From Numida meleagris (lineage: Eukaryota > Chordata > Aves > Galliformes > Numididae): a stretch of 64,000 bases of DNA. Position 1 is the stretch's first letter, and each line of letters opens with the position of its first letter. The translations under genes were made by a program, and so were the position numbers. The stretch covers positions 22,064,616-22,128,615 of the forward strand of contig NC_034414.1 in NCBI RefSeq assembly GCF_002078875.1, read 5' to 3'. This document shows, in pieces, positions 23,601-35,984 of this stretch. Under the pieces are notes generated by a model that saw only the letters and a list, made by a program, of their open reading frames with translations, was not told the DNA's origin and made no database searches.

Positions 23601-26534
23601 TGAGAGAAGCTGGATGTGTCCTCTCTGCCTGGGAGGGTACATGGGACAGCCAGCCTGTAGTCACCTGCCATGGGGAGCACCCAGGGATCCAAGGAAACGA
23701 GTTGCAGTGTTGCCTGCTTATTCTAGTTACGAAGTGCATCGACGTTTTTCTGTGACATTTTTGTTTCCCAAAATAAATATTAGACTTACCAATCAGCTCC
23801 TCCCTTTCCCAGCAAACCAGCCTAAAACAACCAATCCACTAGCTTCAGATGGTTAGCTATTAATTTTATGACTGTGTCTGCATTGGTGAAGTGTCCCTCT
23901 GTGTTTTTATCATAGAGATGAAGCAGAGAAGGGACAGGACTGCTCAGATTTCTGCCCAACTTTAAGTGCAGGATTAGCTTTAGTATTGCTGGGAGAGCTG
24001 TTGAGACAGACAGCAAAATAATGAGAAATGTCATCAAACTTCATACAGACTGGGCGAATACTGCAAAGGGGCATGATGCTGATACTACGTGCCGGAAGCT
24101 TCTGCTAGAAACTTTTCCAAACACGTTGAATGAAGGAAGCTCGCTAGAAAGTCTTTGGCCATTCTTTGGAACAGGGAAGAAATGAACCCTCGGTGAGGAC
24201 AAGGCAGTATCAAAAAAACCTAGTACATTTCCTGCAGCACTGTCAACTACGTATACTTGACTAAATAGTCAACATGAACTACTCTTATGTAGCAGTTACT
24301 GATAGTGAAAAAATGCTAGTGTTGTGGGTAACCTTATGTCAGCTTGCTGCTCAGCAAGGGCTAGGTGGGAAAAATGTTGAATATTATTAGAGGAAAGAAA
24401 CCAAGAGCAAAACAAGAATCCTGATCTGGCAGCTATCTAAAACCACAGCGCTCCGGTATCTTCAATTTTCTGTGTTGGTTCATTTGTTTCCAGAAAAAAG
24501 CATTTCAAAAAAGACATCTCTGTTTCCTACTGCAGGGTGGAGATGTAATAGTGTAGGGCTTTACAGGACATGAGTTAGCAGACAGCAGGTTTAGGGCAAA
24601 CAAAAGGAAAGGCTTTTCTTCTACAGTGAATAGCGGAATCACACTCCACTCCTCATCCTCCCGTGTCTGTGTCCCTATGGATGTGCGTTCTCTCTCCTGC
24701 CCTTTGCTCAATGCCTGCAGAAACATTCCGCGGCTGATCTCGAAGTGAGCGTCAGCATCACCTCCAGAACTCATCCAAATAACGCAGGAGGAGTTGAGTG
24801 CCGGCATATGGTTCCTTTCCAAATGCCGTGTTGGCCCTGCTGGAGAAAATGGCTCTTTCTGGAGGCGGCAGGGTTAGCATTTCAGGGGGCATGGTTACCA
24901 AAATAAGACAAACATCCAAATAAAAATAATTGGGCCAAATTTTGCAATGACTAAATAACTCCACTCAGTAAATGGAATTAAACTGAACAAGGAATAAATC
25001 ACCCCAGCATTTGGCTCAGGGTTCACTGCTGGAGCCCAGACAATAATAACAGGTAGACTGGGACTGTGCGTGAAAAGCTGGGGTTGTGCTTTTCCCTGCT
25101 GTTACCAAATGATTGGTGCCTATTTTTTTTAGTACGTCTCGAGCTCACGTATGGTGGGCTGGAAGCTCCTGTCACTGTGCGATGCCCCCGCTTCCTGCAC
25201 AAACAAACCCATGCACGTACACAAGGCCGTGGCCAGGCCTCGCGCCATGGCCTGACGTGTTTCCTGCTGCTTATCTGGGGGCTGGGCCAGGCCTGCCAGG
25301 AGTGTAGGCTCTGATGGTGGTGGCCTCATGCTCTGGGTTTCCAGGTCCCCCTGCTCAGCTTACACAGGCACCGCCCCTGCCTGGGCCCCCAAGCTATTCT
25401 TTTTAAATGCTGTTGGGAATTTTTTTTAATGCTGTCACCATAAGGAAGTGCTAGGGCTCCCTTGTCCATCCCCTGGTACCTGGGAGCCTTCCCACTTATC
25501 CTCGAGGCTTTTGTGGCCTCACCGTGCTGGGAGTGAGGCTGCTGGAGGTGGAAAGCTGCCTCTTTTGGCCGTGCTCCTCAAGATAGAAATACAGTTGAGA
25601 GGCTGTTTAGCTCAGTCCTCCCCCAGTGCATTTTTGTTGTGAAGCTATTTTGCTGGAGGTCCCAGCTCTAGCCCCAGAGGAGATGAGCACCGCTCCCCCC
25701 GCTGTGTGCTCTGTCCACCCCTTGTTCTGCTCTTCTGCCATTGTCCCAAAGTGAACACACTGCACAGAAAGCTGTAACTCCACTTAATGCTCACACCACT
25801 TGCCCCAGCCCTCCTTGCACTCGCAGCTCTGATTTATCGCACGGAGCTGCCTGCCTCCATAAGCCCAGCACATTAAACTATCCATTTTGCTCTCTCTCCT
25901 TTGACCCAATGCATTCTCAAGCAGGACAGTGTGTCAGACCCAGCAGCTTGTCAAGTACATCCCCACTTCCAAAACAAGTGTTATTTTTACCATCTGCCCT
26001 TGTTTGCTGGTAGGATGGGTCTGAAGACAGAGTTCATGGCTGCATCCCACTCGCAGTGTTTGGCCACAGCAGCTGCATGGGAGTGGGGGCACCACATGGG
26101 TTGTCTGAGCAAGGGACACCTCTGAAGACAGACTCTGAAATTTTGGCTTTCTTTTGCCAGGAGGACAACAGTTTTCCAGGAGGGGACTGCTTTTGCCTCT
26201 CTTCCTGTCAGCTCCACTGCTGCTGGTTTCAGCCAAGTGCACGCATGTGGGCGTGAGGACAGAAGCACAGGAGGAGACGCGTGATGCTGCGCAACAGCAC
26301 AAGCGGCTGTCAGGGGTGACCTTTTAAACTACTCACGTAAAAACTGTTCAAGTGCCTCTGTCAGAGTCTTCAGACTTCTTACGTGCGTTGGTAAGATGTT
26401 TTATTTAATGCTGTTATAAGGAAGTGGCAGGGCCCCTTGTTGTGGGCAGGCGGATAGAAGACCTGACTGCATGCAAACCTCTGGCCCTGGCATGGGGCAC
26501 TGCTGGCATGAGCCCACCTCCATCCTCTCTGTAC
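23601..26534. other. Intergenic, no gene recognised
   Basis: Mixed-composition DNA with only short open frames. The first 90 bases may still belong to the CR1 element to the left. Nothing else was recognised. Confidence 0.5.
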
Positions 26535-26640
26535 CCCCCTTCAGGTGTTACAGACATTGACGAGATCCCCCTGAGCCTTCTCTTCTCTAGGCCGAAGTCC
26601 CAGCTCTCTCAGCATCTCCTGTAGGAGAACTGAGGTTTGT
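26535..26640 (-). mobile_element. Short CR1 fragment
   Basis: The stretch containing CCCTGAGCCTTCTCTTCTCT, a GGC-rich spacer and then CCCAGCTCTCTCAGC is the reverse complement of the CR1 segment that reads 'gctgagagagctggg...gagaagaggaggctcaggg'. Only this internal piece of the CR1 tail is recognisable, without the terminal octamers. It is an old fragment, and the limits are approximate. Confidence 0.7.
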
Positions 26641-29600
26641 GCCCTGTTACAAGGCCAGCACAGCCTTGGCTGGGGCTTCGTACTGCTGCCTCTTCCTGTT
26701 TTGTGGCTGCCTGGCTGCCGCACCATGCAGTTTTGCTCTTTCAGCTCTTTGTCAGCATTGCAGGACGTCTTTGCCCCTCTGCTGCCAGGCAGAGCACGTA
26801 TAGACCTGGCTATATATAAACGAGCAGGGTTAGAGCTCTATTTTTAGCCTTTCTCAGAATATTCCCCTTGCTATGCATTTCTTTCTGCCGACTTCTCGTC
26901 CGGCCTCCTTGCTGCAGGAGCCCTCTGAGGTGAGAGCTGCCAGCCCAGGGACCAGGGCTGGAGAACTGAGACGCAGAGGCATGGGACAGTTCTCTGGCAT
27001 GTCTGCCAACAGCAGCTCATTTGCCCTGTGCCAGTGTGCACGGTGAAATGCATCGTGTTATGCCTCAAGCATTCTAGGAGAGCCATCACAGCAGTGAAGA
27101 AAGAAGTGCTGCCTGTGGGTGGTGCAGCAGGCAAGTTGTGGGCATTTGCCTCTTGCATTGGTTTTCCACCTTCCCAAAGTGGGCACTTGGGGGAGTTGGC
27201 TGCATCACCGCTGCTGCGTGAGCTGGCTCCACAGGGACAGGCAGGGGCTGGCCCGCAGAGAGGACATTTGTGTAGGAGGTTCTCCTTCCCGCTTCTGTCA
27301 CTTGCTCTGGACTCTGGTGGTAAAGGTGTCCCTCAGGGATGCTCTGCCTTGAAGGGCCCCACGCTGGCACCACGCTGGCCAATCCTGTGTGCAGGGAGGG
27401 CTGCCACCACGCAGGTATTCATGGTGATTCAGGGCACGGTAACGCCTGCGTCCCTGCTTCTGCAGTGGGACTGTAAATCTCCTGCTATTTGTTGGGGTTT
27501 TTTTTAATTGTTATTATTTTTGTGGGGTTTTGTTGTTGTTGTTGTTTCACTATCTTGGCTCCTGGAAGCCTCTGGTCTGGCAAGAATCTCCGCTTTTGCT
27601 TTTATAACACTTCCCACTCTTCCTGTCTATGTCAAGAACAAGCTTGGAAATGGGATTCCAATATTCTCCATTGGCTAGGAGAAAGAGAGGGGAAATGCAT
27701 CAACTATTAGGACCTAAGCATGACTTTTCAGCAGTCTTATCTTGGAGGGAGTCCATCTCGGAATGTGAGGCCCCACTGGAGGAGAGCCACCATAACTCTT
27801 TTCTCACAGTGACGATTGATAGTCTGATGGCTGGGGTAACTGCTCTGCCTGTTGAAGGTTGCGGGGGGTATTTGTAGGGCTGTTTTTGTTTGCTTGTTTG
27901 TTTGTAATGCATGATATTCTTGTCCTTGAGAAGTTTTTCCTAGAAGCTCAATCGTGAAAATTGGGTGGCACAGTAACAGGTTAGTTTGTCTGCCTATTAC
28001 CTGTGCTCTTATTTACACAACCTCTGCTAATTTTTGTGCCATTTGCAAGACAAAGGTTATTACTGCTGCCATGAAACATCATTGTCACACAGTTTTTGAG
28101 CTAAGCAGCAAGGAGCAGCAGCAGCTGGTGCTGTCTGTCCCCCAGCAGCAGAATATGCATGCAGAGATCGTGCAGCCCTGGTAGGTTCAACGGCCATGGC
28201 AGCATCCCCTGACGAATCCATGAGAATGTGCATCTGTGGAGTGGATGGCTCCGAGAGCTGCCCAGCAGGAAACATCTTTTGTCAGATGAAAAACTTTTTG
28301 AATACAGCCCATTCAGAAGACACATTTCAGTGTATCATCAGTATTTTTGACAACAGGTGTCAAACAGGTTTTGTAACCGCTCTTTATATCTGCCCATGTC
28401 ATGAACGCTGCATCTCTGTAACTTTGTTCCAGTTAGCTAAAAGGCAATGGAAAACCAACCGCATTCCATATTCCGTCTTCTTTTTTATAGGAGTCATTGT
28501 GGCTTTCTCAGCAGGGAGATTGGATGTGACATCTCCATTTTATCTGTTCCTTCATCCCCTGGATTCCAAGTACCCATGTGGCAATTCAGGATTTTACCAC
28601 TCACCTGTCTGCATCCATTGTTTAAAAAGGGAGATTTCAATTCCCGTTTGGAAGGGCCGTGGTAGATCAGCAGATGAATGTGAATTCTGGCACAGTGATC
28701 CTCAAGCTGCAACTCTGTGCCAAAAGGAAGACTGAGTACAAAATAACTGTGTTACTTTTCCGTGGTCAGCAGGGAGACCACGCTGCTGGTGGACACTGGG
28801 GCCAAAGCCCGGGCTCCCTGGCTACATTTTGTGGTAGGAAGGGGCAAAGAACTGGAGGAGCCTGGAGTCTGAATTTGTGCCAGACTTGTTCACTGCTCCC
28901 ACCGACAGTGCCCCAAGTACTAATTATAGACTTCTCATTCTGCTTCGGTCAGGGCAAATGACAAAGTGGGGTGAAACCCAAAATAAGCAGCCCTGAGAAT
29001 AGTTCTCTCCACCTCTTCCTGCTAATGGCTTCGCTGAGCAAGACAGCTTGTTCCCCTTCAGATGGGCTCTCAGAGGTTATTTTGATCCATTTTTAGTTGC
29101 AAATAGCATTTATCAGAATAAGCATGGGCTGGTTGCCAGCTCCTTTGGATTTTTGACTGCCCGGAGGGGAAAGTCTCCGAAAAATAACTGACTGTGCTCC
29201 TACTGCATGTTCCCCCCCAGGAGACTTTGGGGACATAATAAGGAAACATTCCTCTGATGGAGCAGAGCCCGGGAACCAGGCTTTGCTTACAGCCAGTGAT
29301 TCCCCTGTCATCAGCACTTGTTCCCAGGAATCAGAGCTCTTGTTCCTGTCACCAGTGTCAGTGTTTTCAGATTCAGCTTAGTAGGCATTAGGAGGCAAGA
29401 AGTAGGGGTGGGAAAAAGGTTACAGAGCCACTCATTTGTGGGTCACTGGCAAGGGTGTGACCCTGGTTATCTGGGTCCAAAAATCCTCACTAGCAGCCGT
29501 CCCATGGCCACTCGGTGGTCTGCAGTGCCTTTGCAGTCTTTGCTGAGTTTGCAAACTGTTCAAAGTTATATTTTAGAAAATATTGAGCACTAATTGACAT

Positions 29601-32600
29601 TCCCAGGGAAGCTGCCATGGAGTGGGCCATGAAGATTGAATTCCCAGTTTCCCTGAAGGCATTTTGATAATGGGCAGCATCTGGGCAGCTTGCCCTACTG
29701 CTCCAGCTCAGTGCTCTGGCTCGGGCTCTGGGGCTGTGATCTTTCACCAGTACTAAATCAGTTTCAAAATATCCTAAAAGTAGTATGTGTGGCGGCCTAC
29801 TGCCTGCTGTCCCTGGGCAGAAGGTGACAGGCAAAGGAAAAGAGCGGACAGGAGGATGGAGATACCACCAGAGATCCTGGGGACTGGTAGGGGTTGGCAT
29901 AGGAGAAATTAAGGGAAGTACTGCTACATTTGCAATGTCTTGTTGTCCTGTGCCATTTGCCAGAATGACTCTGAAGAACACTTGATCTATCTTGACCTGT
30001 GATATCTCACTATGCAAGACCAGGCCTCCGAAATGCAGATCAAAAGGGCATTGTGAGCAAGCTCTGTGCAGAAGACCTGTTGAGTGTGTGATATTTAATG
30101 TGGAACAACAGCGTAACAGCAAGAAATTCTTGGCTGTGCTGAGGGAAATTGTTGTACTCCAAGTATACAGTGGTACTGCCCATTTTCCTCTCTCACCTGC
30201 TACCTGAGATCCAACTGCATGTGGCATCCAGTGTGTTCATGTATAGACAGAAGCCAGCCTCCAAGCAGCCAGACTTTTCCCCGTTGGCTGTAGCCAAAAG
30301 AGAGGAAGGGACAAGGGGCTGGAGGCGAGCAGCCAGCTTGTTTGTAAATGTTCTGAGCTGAAGGCTGACTGGGCCATCCATGTGTCTTTTGCTGGCCTCC
30401 ATCGGTGTGCCATCAGCGTCTTGTGAGTTGGGCACTGTTGCCTGAAAAACGCCCGCAAATGTGTCCCACTGGTTGTGCAACATCCTCTCAGCTCCAGCGG
30501 GGTAGTCACGCTTGTAAGTGAAATACTTCACCTTATTTGTGTGAGGCTCCCAGCAAAAACTGAACGTCAGCCTCACTCCCCAGCTCCTGTCAGCTCTGCT
30601 TTGCTTGTTGTTCCCGCAGACGTCTCTGGCTGCCGAGTGGGAAGCCTTCAGGCACTGCTGAGGGAAGAGTGCAGGCTGACTCACACTGAGGTGCTCCTGC
30701 TCGCTGCTTGAGCACTAATTTGTTTTTCGTGAGGCTGGAAGAGTTTTGCTCTGCTGAGTGGCACCATGCTCGCCTTCCCTGCCTGTGCTCCCTGCAGTGC
30801 TTCTGGATAGATCCATAACAGAAAAAGCTGATCTGCATCCTGCAAGTGGCTCTGCAGTGGTGCTGCAGCCTCAGGTGGGAAACCTTGGTAGCATTTCCTC
30901 CTGGCACGGGACACAGCAGCTGTCCCAGGCCACAGCAGTCCCACTGAAGGCAGCAGGGAGGCAGCCCCTGCTGGCCCCCCACCTCAGCTGCATCCAACCC
31001 CAGCCTTGGGGACACCACCACTAAAGTCCAACGAGGAGCAGAGTGGAAGGCATCTCCTCACAGATGCAGCAAGGAGCGGGAGGGAGCAGAGGACACTCTT
31101 CTGCCCCCAGCACTTGGACATGCTGTCCTGGCTGTAGGCACAGCACAGAGGCTGGGGGCAAAGATTGTTCTCTCCCTGCCAGCCCTGAGCTTCACTTGGC
31201 GTTTGCTTTCCCACCCCCTCCTCCTTCACCCTCTTGTATAAGGCACTTGGACAGAACAGTGTTTTGGATGGGCTTCAAGAGACCTTTTAAGGCTGTGGAG
31301 TTTTTGCTTTATAGCTGCAATTTACTGGTAAAAGTTGCCTGAATTATGCAGGCTTCACACAGTGAATCAGGTTCAAGAGCCTCTATTTTTAGTACAGTTC
31401 AAGACAAGTTGCAAGGATTGCTGTCTGATCCTCGCTGTCGCCTCACCACCTCCACCAGCGCTCTGCCCATGAGGATGCTTGGTGGTACTATTGGGTCTCA
31501 AAGAGACCACACCCTGCTTCTTCAGAACGACACCGAGCTAATCAGTTCTCCTGGTTGGTCACAAAGAGCCGAGGAGCCATTAGCTGCAAGTCCTGGCTGC
31601 TGTGGCCCAGCATGGGCCTTCAGCAGACTGATGGCTGAGCGTGTGAGAGGTAAATGTAATGCGTGAGTACTGAGGGTGTGTGTGCTGTTTATGTAGCCAT
31701 GTGCTTATGCATAATGCTTTGAAAATATTTAAAACACAAATTCCTGGATGTGAAGAGCTGTAATTGAAAAACCATTTGCAATCATAACAACAACTGCAGC
31801 TGACCTGAGGATACGTTAACTGTGGTAGAGTTCCTCATGCCGATAGCTGTTTATATAAAGCATGCATGTGCTCTCCCTCTGTTTTATACACAAATTCATG
31901 TGGCATCTGTCCCAGGAAGCTCATGAGTGAGGCTTGGCCCTGCAGGATGCTGTCTGCAGCACAGTGGGAAAGGCCGTTGGGCCTCTCTGAAAGATGGTGA
32001 GTGTCCTGCTGTGCCAGTCCCTACCTGAATGGCTTGTCCTCATTTGTCTCTGGCTCTGCAGATGCGAGATAACCCCACGGTGCCCTGGGAAGAGGCAGGA
32101 ATGGTGAGCCAGGCTTCAGAGCAGAGCGCATGTGGTTGAGCATGCACACAGGTGTCCCTATCCCAGCCTCAGCCCACCTGCTGCTACCTGCTCAAGGGCT
32201 GAAGGGAATGAAGACTCTGCTACCACTAATTGGCCACCTTGTAAGCCTCTGCACAGAGGGAGGTGTTTACAGGCTTTGCAACAACCATGAGAGGGGGTAA
32301 GTCTTTGTGCCTCCAGGCCAGTGCCATGCTGCTTCTTCAAGTCCTTGTTCCTCCTCTGTGTTACATCACCTTGGGGCACTGCAGCTCCCTAGGGGGGCTC
32401 TGGGGAGCTGGAGGGTCCTCTCCTGGCCAGCACAGGCTGGGTTGTGGATGGTCTCACCAGGACCCTTGCAACCTCAGAGGGTTCTGGGAGCCCTTGGGTT
32501 GGCTGACAGAGTGGGGGCCAGTTGTCCGCGTGCCATTGCCATCACTCCCAGGGGACAGTGGGACCCCGGCTCACACAGCAGTGCGTGAGAGCAAGCGGGC

Positions 32601-33964
32601 CCAGCGCCTGCTCAGCCTGGGTCTGAACGTCCTGCAGAGCAGCATCCAGGCATCTGCTGCTGCTTTTCAGCTGGAAATCTGCTCGTCTGCGGGCTGGAAT
32701 GAGAACCAGATGGTGGTTGTTTGGGATTTATTTTAGAAAAAAACCGTCTTCTGTAAAGCGTTGTTCTGTTTTGAGTTCCTGCTTCCTTTCCCATCTGTCT
32801 GAGGAGCCGGGTCTGTAAATCTCCTACTGTCCGTGTGCCCCCCCTCGCAGCATGGCGCCCAGCCCTGGGTCCCAGCACGGGCAGCACCAGGGCACAGCCC
32901 GCCCCAGGCTGTGCAGCGGGCTCTTGCTCGAACTTCTTTGTTCGCTGGCTGTGTTTGTTTTTGTCTGCTTATAGTTTGCCTCCTCCTGAGTTTTCTAGAT
33001 GTGAACGAACCCAGAAAAGCAAACCATCACCAAAACGCCATCTGGTTTCACATCACAACCGTGTGCTTCCCTGCAGCTGGGAGCTGGCGCTGGCACCCCA
33101 CGGCTGCGTTGGTGCTGCTCTGCTGTGCGGCACCCGCAGCCTCTGCGGAGATGGCGGCACAAGGCCAGCTCCAGCAGCCAGGCAGAGCGTGCCCTACGGC
33201 ATTCAGCAGCCTCCACATGGGAATTTTTACACCTTCCTCTGTTTGATTTCCTGAGTACCAATCTGCGTCTTCTTCAATTAAGAGGCTCAGTTCTGCTCTC
33301 TGTTGCACCAAAATAAATCTGAATTTACTTTGTTTTGGAAGTACGATTAACTTATGCGGAAGAGGAATACTGCTCTGTGTCCCCTCTTTTGTTTCTAGAA
33401 ATGGCTCTTCTCTCTCCTTCAGTTCTCAGCAGCTGCAAGAGGAATCTCACTGTATTTTTCACCTTTATTAAGGGAAACGTGGCTTTTATAAATAAGATTC
33501 CACCTTCTCTAACAATAACTTTTAATAATGGAGAAATCTGTGGCAGCAGAATTTACTCTGATGCCTTTCAGCACTTTCAGCAGCCTTGGCCGTTCTTCCT
33601 GGGTGCTGTTCATGTTTTTAAGAGCAGAGAGGACTTTATGATTATCTGTTCTGACAATGAATCTCACCTAATAATTTCTGCTTCAACATTTCTTGAGCTA
33701 CAATGTATCTTAAAAAAAGACTGTGGAGACTTTAGCTGGAGACTTCAGATTATGGAAACCCTCCCACGTCCCTAGGAAATTGTCCTAATGGTGAATGGCT
33801 TTTGTCAAACAGTACACCCTGCTTTTCATATGAATTTGCTTTGCTTCTGTTTCCAACCACCACAACAGATTATATTCCTGTTGTTTTTTCTCTCTGCCTG
33901 ATTAAAGAGCCCTAATATTAATCATTTATTCTTGCACTGGTAATTACCGACAGTGCTCAAGTCA
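26641..33964. other. Intergenic, no gene recognised
   Basis: This 7.3 kb contains open frames of up to 245 codons (- strand 29490-30227) and 179 codons (+ strand 28196-28735). None shows a known domain, signal peptide with supporting context or splice structure. A GTT trinucleotide run lies at about 27,530-27,547. No RNA gene was recognised. Confidence 0.5.
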
Positions 33965-34078
33965 TCTTCTGACCTTCTGTTGGATAAACTTGGATTGACC
34001 TTCCTAAGTTTTTTTGCTAGAAATATGTTTTCCAGATGCGGAATCTTTCTTGTAGCTCTTTTCTGAACCCTTTAAAAT
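33965..34078 (-). mobile_element. Probable ancient CR1-type fragment
   Basis: The run containing ATGTTTTCCAGATGCGGAAT and then CTTGTAGCTCTTTTCTGAACCC resembles the widespread old CR1/L3-like tail 'tgttttccag..c.cgaatcattcttgtagctcttctctgaaccctc'. Divergence is high and no terminal octamer is visible, so the call is tentative. Confidence 0.55.
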
Positions 34079-34599
34079 GTGTGTTGTTAAGGGGCCATAT
34101 TTATCTGACTGTGTGCCGTGAAGTACCCTGAGGCAGTCAGGTTCATAATCAGCCCTCCCAGAGCTGCTTCACAAGCTTTTGTCAACCGTGGTGCACCTAT
34201 AGCCATTACCATCCTTTGCTACCACATGAATAAGCCCTGTTTGGATTTTGGTGTATGAACAACAAATGAATTTGTAGTGCTGGACAGTCTTTTAGACAGG
34301 TTCATACAGCTGAGCACGCTCCTTGTCTTTCCAAGCCCACCCTTTGCTCTCAATGACACCTTTTTCCTGTGAGCAATACTGATTTTGCAGAACGCTGTTG
34401 TTATCTGAGAGTAACAAATGAGGCTGTAGAATGCTTCTTGAGATAAATGTGTTGATATAGTGATCCTCATTATATAGACTAGTGGCCTCACCAAGTACGG
34501 GACCATGTGTGTTTTAACAAGGTCTGCTTCCCATTAAAAACCATGTAGACTTCCCAGAGAGAAGGGAGAACCTCTGTCGCCAGAGATCTCAGAGCTGAG

Positions 34600-34714
34600 C
34601 TAAACCAATCCCTGAGCAGACAGACCTAATCAGCCCTGTTTGGGAAGGAGCTTGGACAAGCTGACTTCCAGAGGTCTCTTCCAACCCATATTATTCTGTA
34701 ATTATGTAATTATG
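34600..34714 (+). mobile_element. Degenerate CR1 3' end
   Basis: The segment reads GGAGCTTGGACAAGCTGACT and then AGAGGTCTCTTCCAACCCAT, followed by ATTCTGTAATTATGTAATTATG. This is the CR1 tail 'ggtcccttccaaccca' followed by decayed ATTCTATG-type octamers. It is in + orientation and short. Confidence 0.75.
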
Positions 34715-35345
34715 TGGCTAATTAGCTTGCTATTTTTAATGCTTGTCACTGTCCTTTACATTCACCTTCCTGCATCAGACCATGCTCCAATGACAGGTTA
34801 ACTGGAGTCGACTCTGCAGATGTAAATATTTTACATACCAGCATCTTCTTAAAGAACTCCATGGGTAAAATAGAAAGCAGTTTGTTATCAGATGACCCTC
34901 CTCTTGCCAAATACAAACCCAATGCAAAATATTCCTTTCTCCTGCCAGTGAGGGCTGGAAGTGCTGCCAAGGGTGCCTGCTGTGAGATGACAGGCTCGCT
35001 GGGGGATGTTGCTGGTGGGGGGACTGGAGAGATTTGCTAGGGTCTTCTCTGACAGTCTGGCAAAGCAGAGGTGACCCAAGCCTGTGGCTAGGCTCCTGGA
35101 GGTCTCAGGAGTGGGGCCACAGGGCAGGCAGTCTCCAGGAGAGGTCACCTCTGTCCTTGGGCACCGCAGGAGCAGGCCCAGCTGTCCTGGCCTCTGTGAG
35201 GTGGTGGGGCACAGGAGGGTCGGCGCTGAGCACTAGATCTTCCTACTTCTGATTTCTTCAACTTGATCACAGCTCCCTTCCTAAATATCTGTCCTTATGC
35301 TCCTGTTTTATTCCAGTGATTAATGGTAACTTGCGATCAAGTACC

Positions 35346-35610
35346 ATAATAGAATCCAACATAGACTGGAATGGATTGCTGAGGATCAGCTAGTCCTTCC
35401 CTCCTCTCAAAGCAGGGCAAACTTCAAAGTTATATTGGGTTGCCTGAGCCTATATCCAGAGGATTATCTCCCCAAAGAGCGATCCCACAGCCTCTCTAGG
35501 TGCCTGTTGCACTGCTTGACCACCCTCATCTGTTGTCTTTTGGCTTAATACCCAGGGGAAATTCCCTTGGTCTATGTTGCATCAATTACATCACATCCTG
35601 TGTTTGAATA
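35346..35610 (-). mobile_element. CR1 LINE 3'-end fragment
   Basis: It begins with ATAGAATCCAACATAGACTGGAATGG-like sequence (octamer end in reverse). The blocks CAAAGCAGGGCAAACTTCAAAG, GATCCCACAGCCTCTCTAGG and CTTGACCACCCTCATCTG follow, all in the order of a CR1 tail on the - strand. It is 5'-truncated and moderately diverged. The right-hand limit is approximate. Confidence 0.82.
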
Positions 35611-35965
35611 TGTTATTGAGATCAACGTTTTTACAGTCCAGTGTTTCTCTTCCATTTTCTCCATCCATCTTGCTGTCCTTCCCAAAGTCCTTAAATTCGT
35701 AGGGTCCAAGCATGCACTCATTGAAATGGAGGGAGGCTGGAGGGCGCTGCAGCTCTCTGAGCATGCTTCTGTTTGTGTCTCATGTTGGGAAATGTGCTGC
35801 GGAGCTGGAGGTGAGAAGCCGAACAGGGGCAGGAGGCTGCTGTTCCCCATGCTTTCTGTGTGGCAATGGCCTTGAGGGGCCGTGTAGGCATGATAGACAT
35901 CAGTGGGTCTCAGTTTTAGCAGCTGCTGCAGGACCTGGAACACAGCATCTCCCCAAGTGGTCTCT

Positions 35966-35984
35966 GGGAGGGAGGGGGAGGGGG
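35966..35984 (+). other. G-quadruplex-capable run
   Basis: The sequence has four G runs of 3, 3, 5 and 5, each separated by a single A. It meets the strict G3+N1-7 quadruplex pattern with one-base loops, the most stable class. No gene is recognised next to it. Confidence 0.8.

Noticed and set aside
28196..28735. 179-codon frame on the + strand with a hydrophobic segment
   Set aside because: Composition and context look random, with no promoter, splice structure or family resemblance.
28747..28869. Short frame containing Leu-Leu-Val-Asp-Thr-Gly-Ala, as in retroviral aspartic proteases
   Set aside because: The frame is only 41 codons between stops. No flanking gag, reverse transcriptase or LTR sequence is visible, so a chance match is more likely than an endogenous retrovirus remnant.
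29490..30227. 245-codon frame on the - strand
   Set aside because: It has no recognisable domain, no CpG-island promoter and no similarity I can name. A frame of this length can occur by chance in 64 kb read six ways. It could be re-tested by homology search.
33335..33775. 146-codon frame on the + strand in AT-rich DNA
   Set aside because: No domain or homologue is recognised, and it borders an old CR1 fragment. It is treated as chance.
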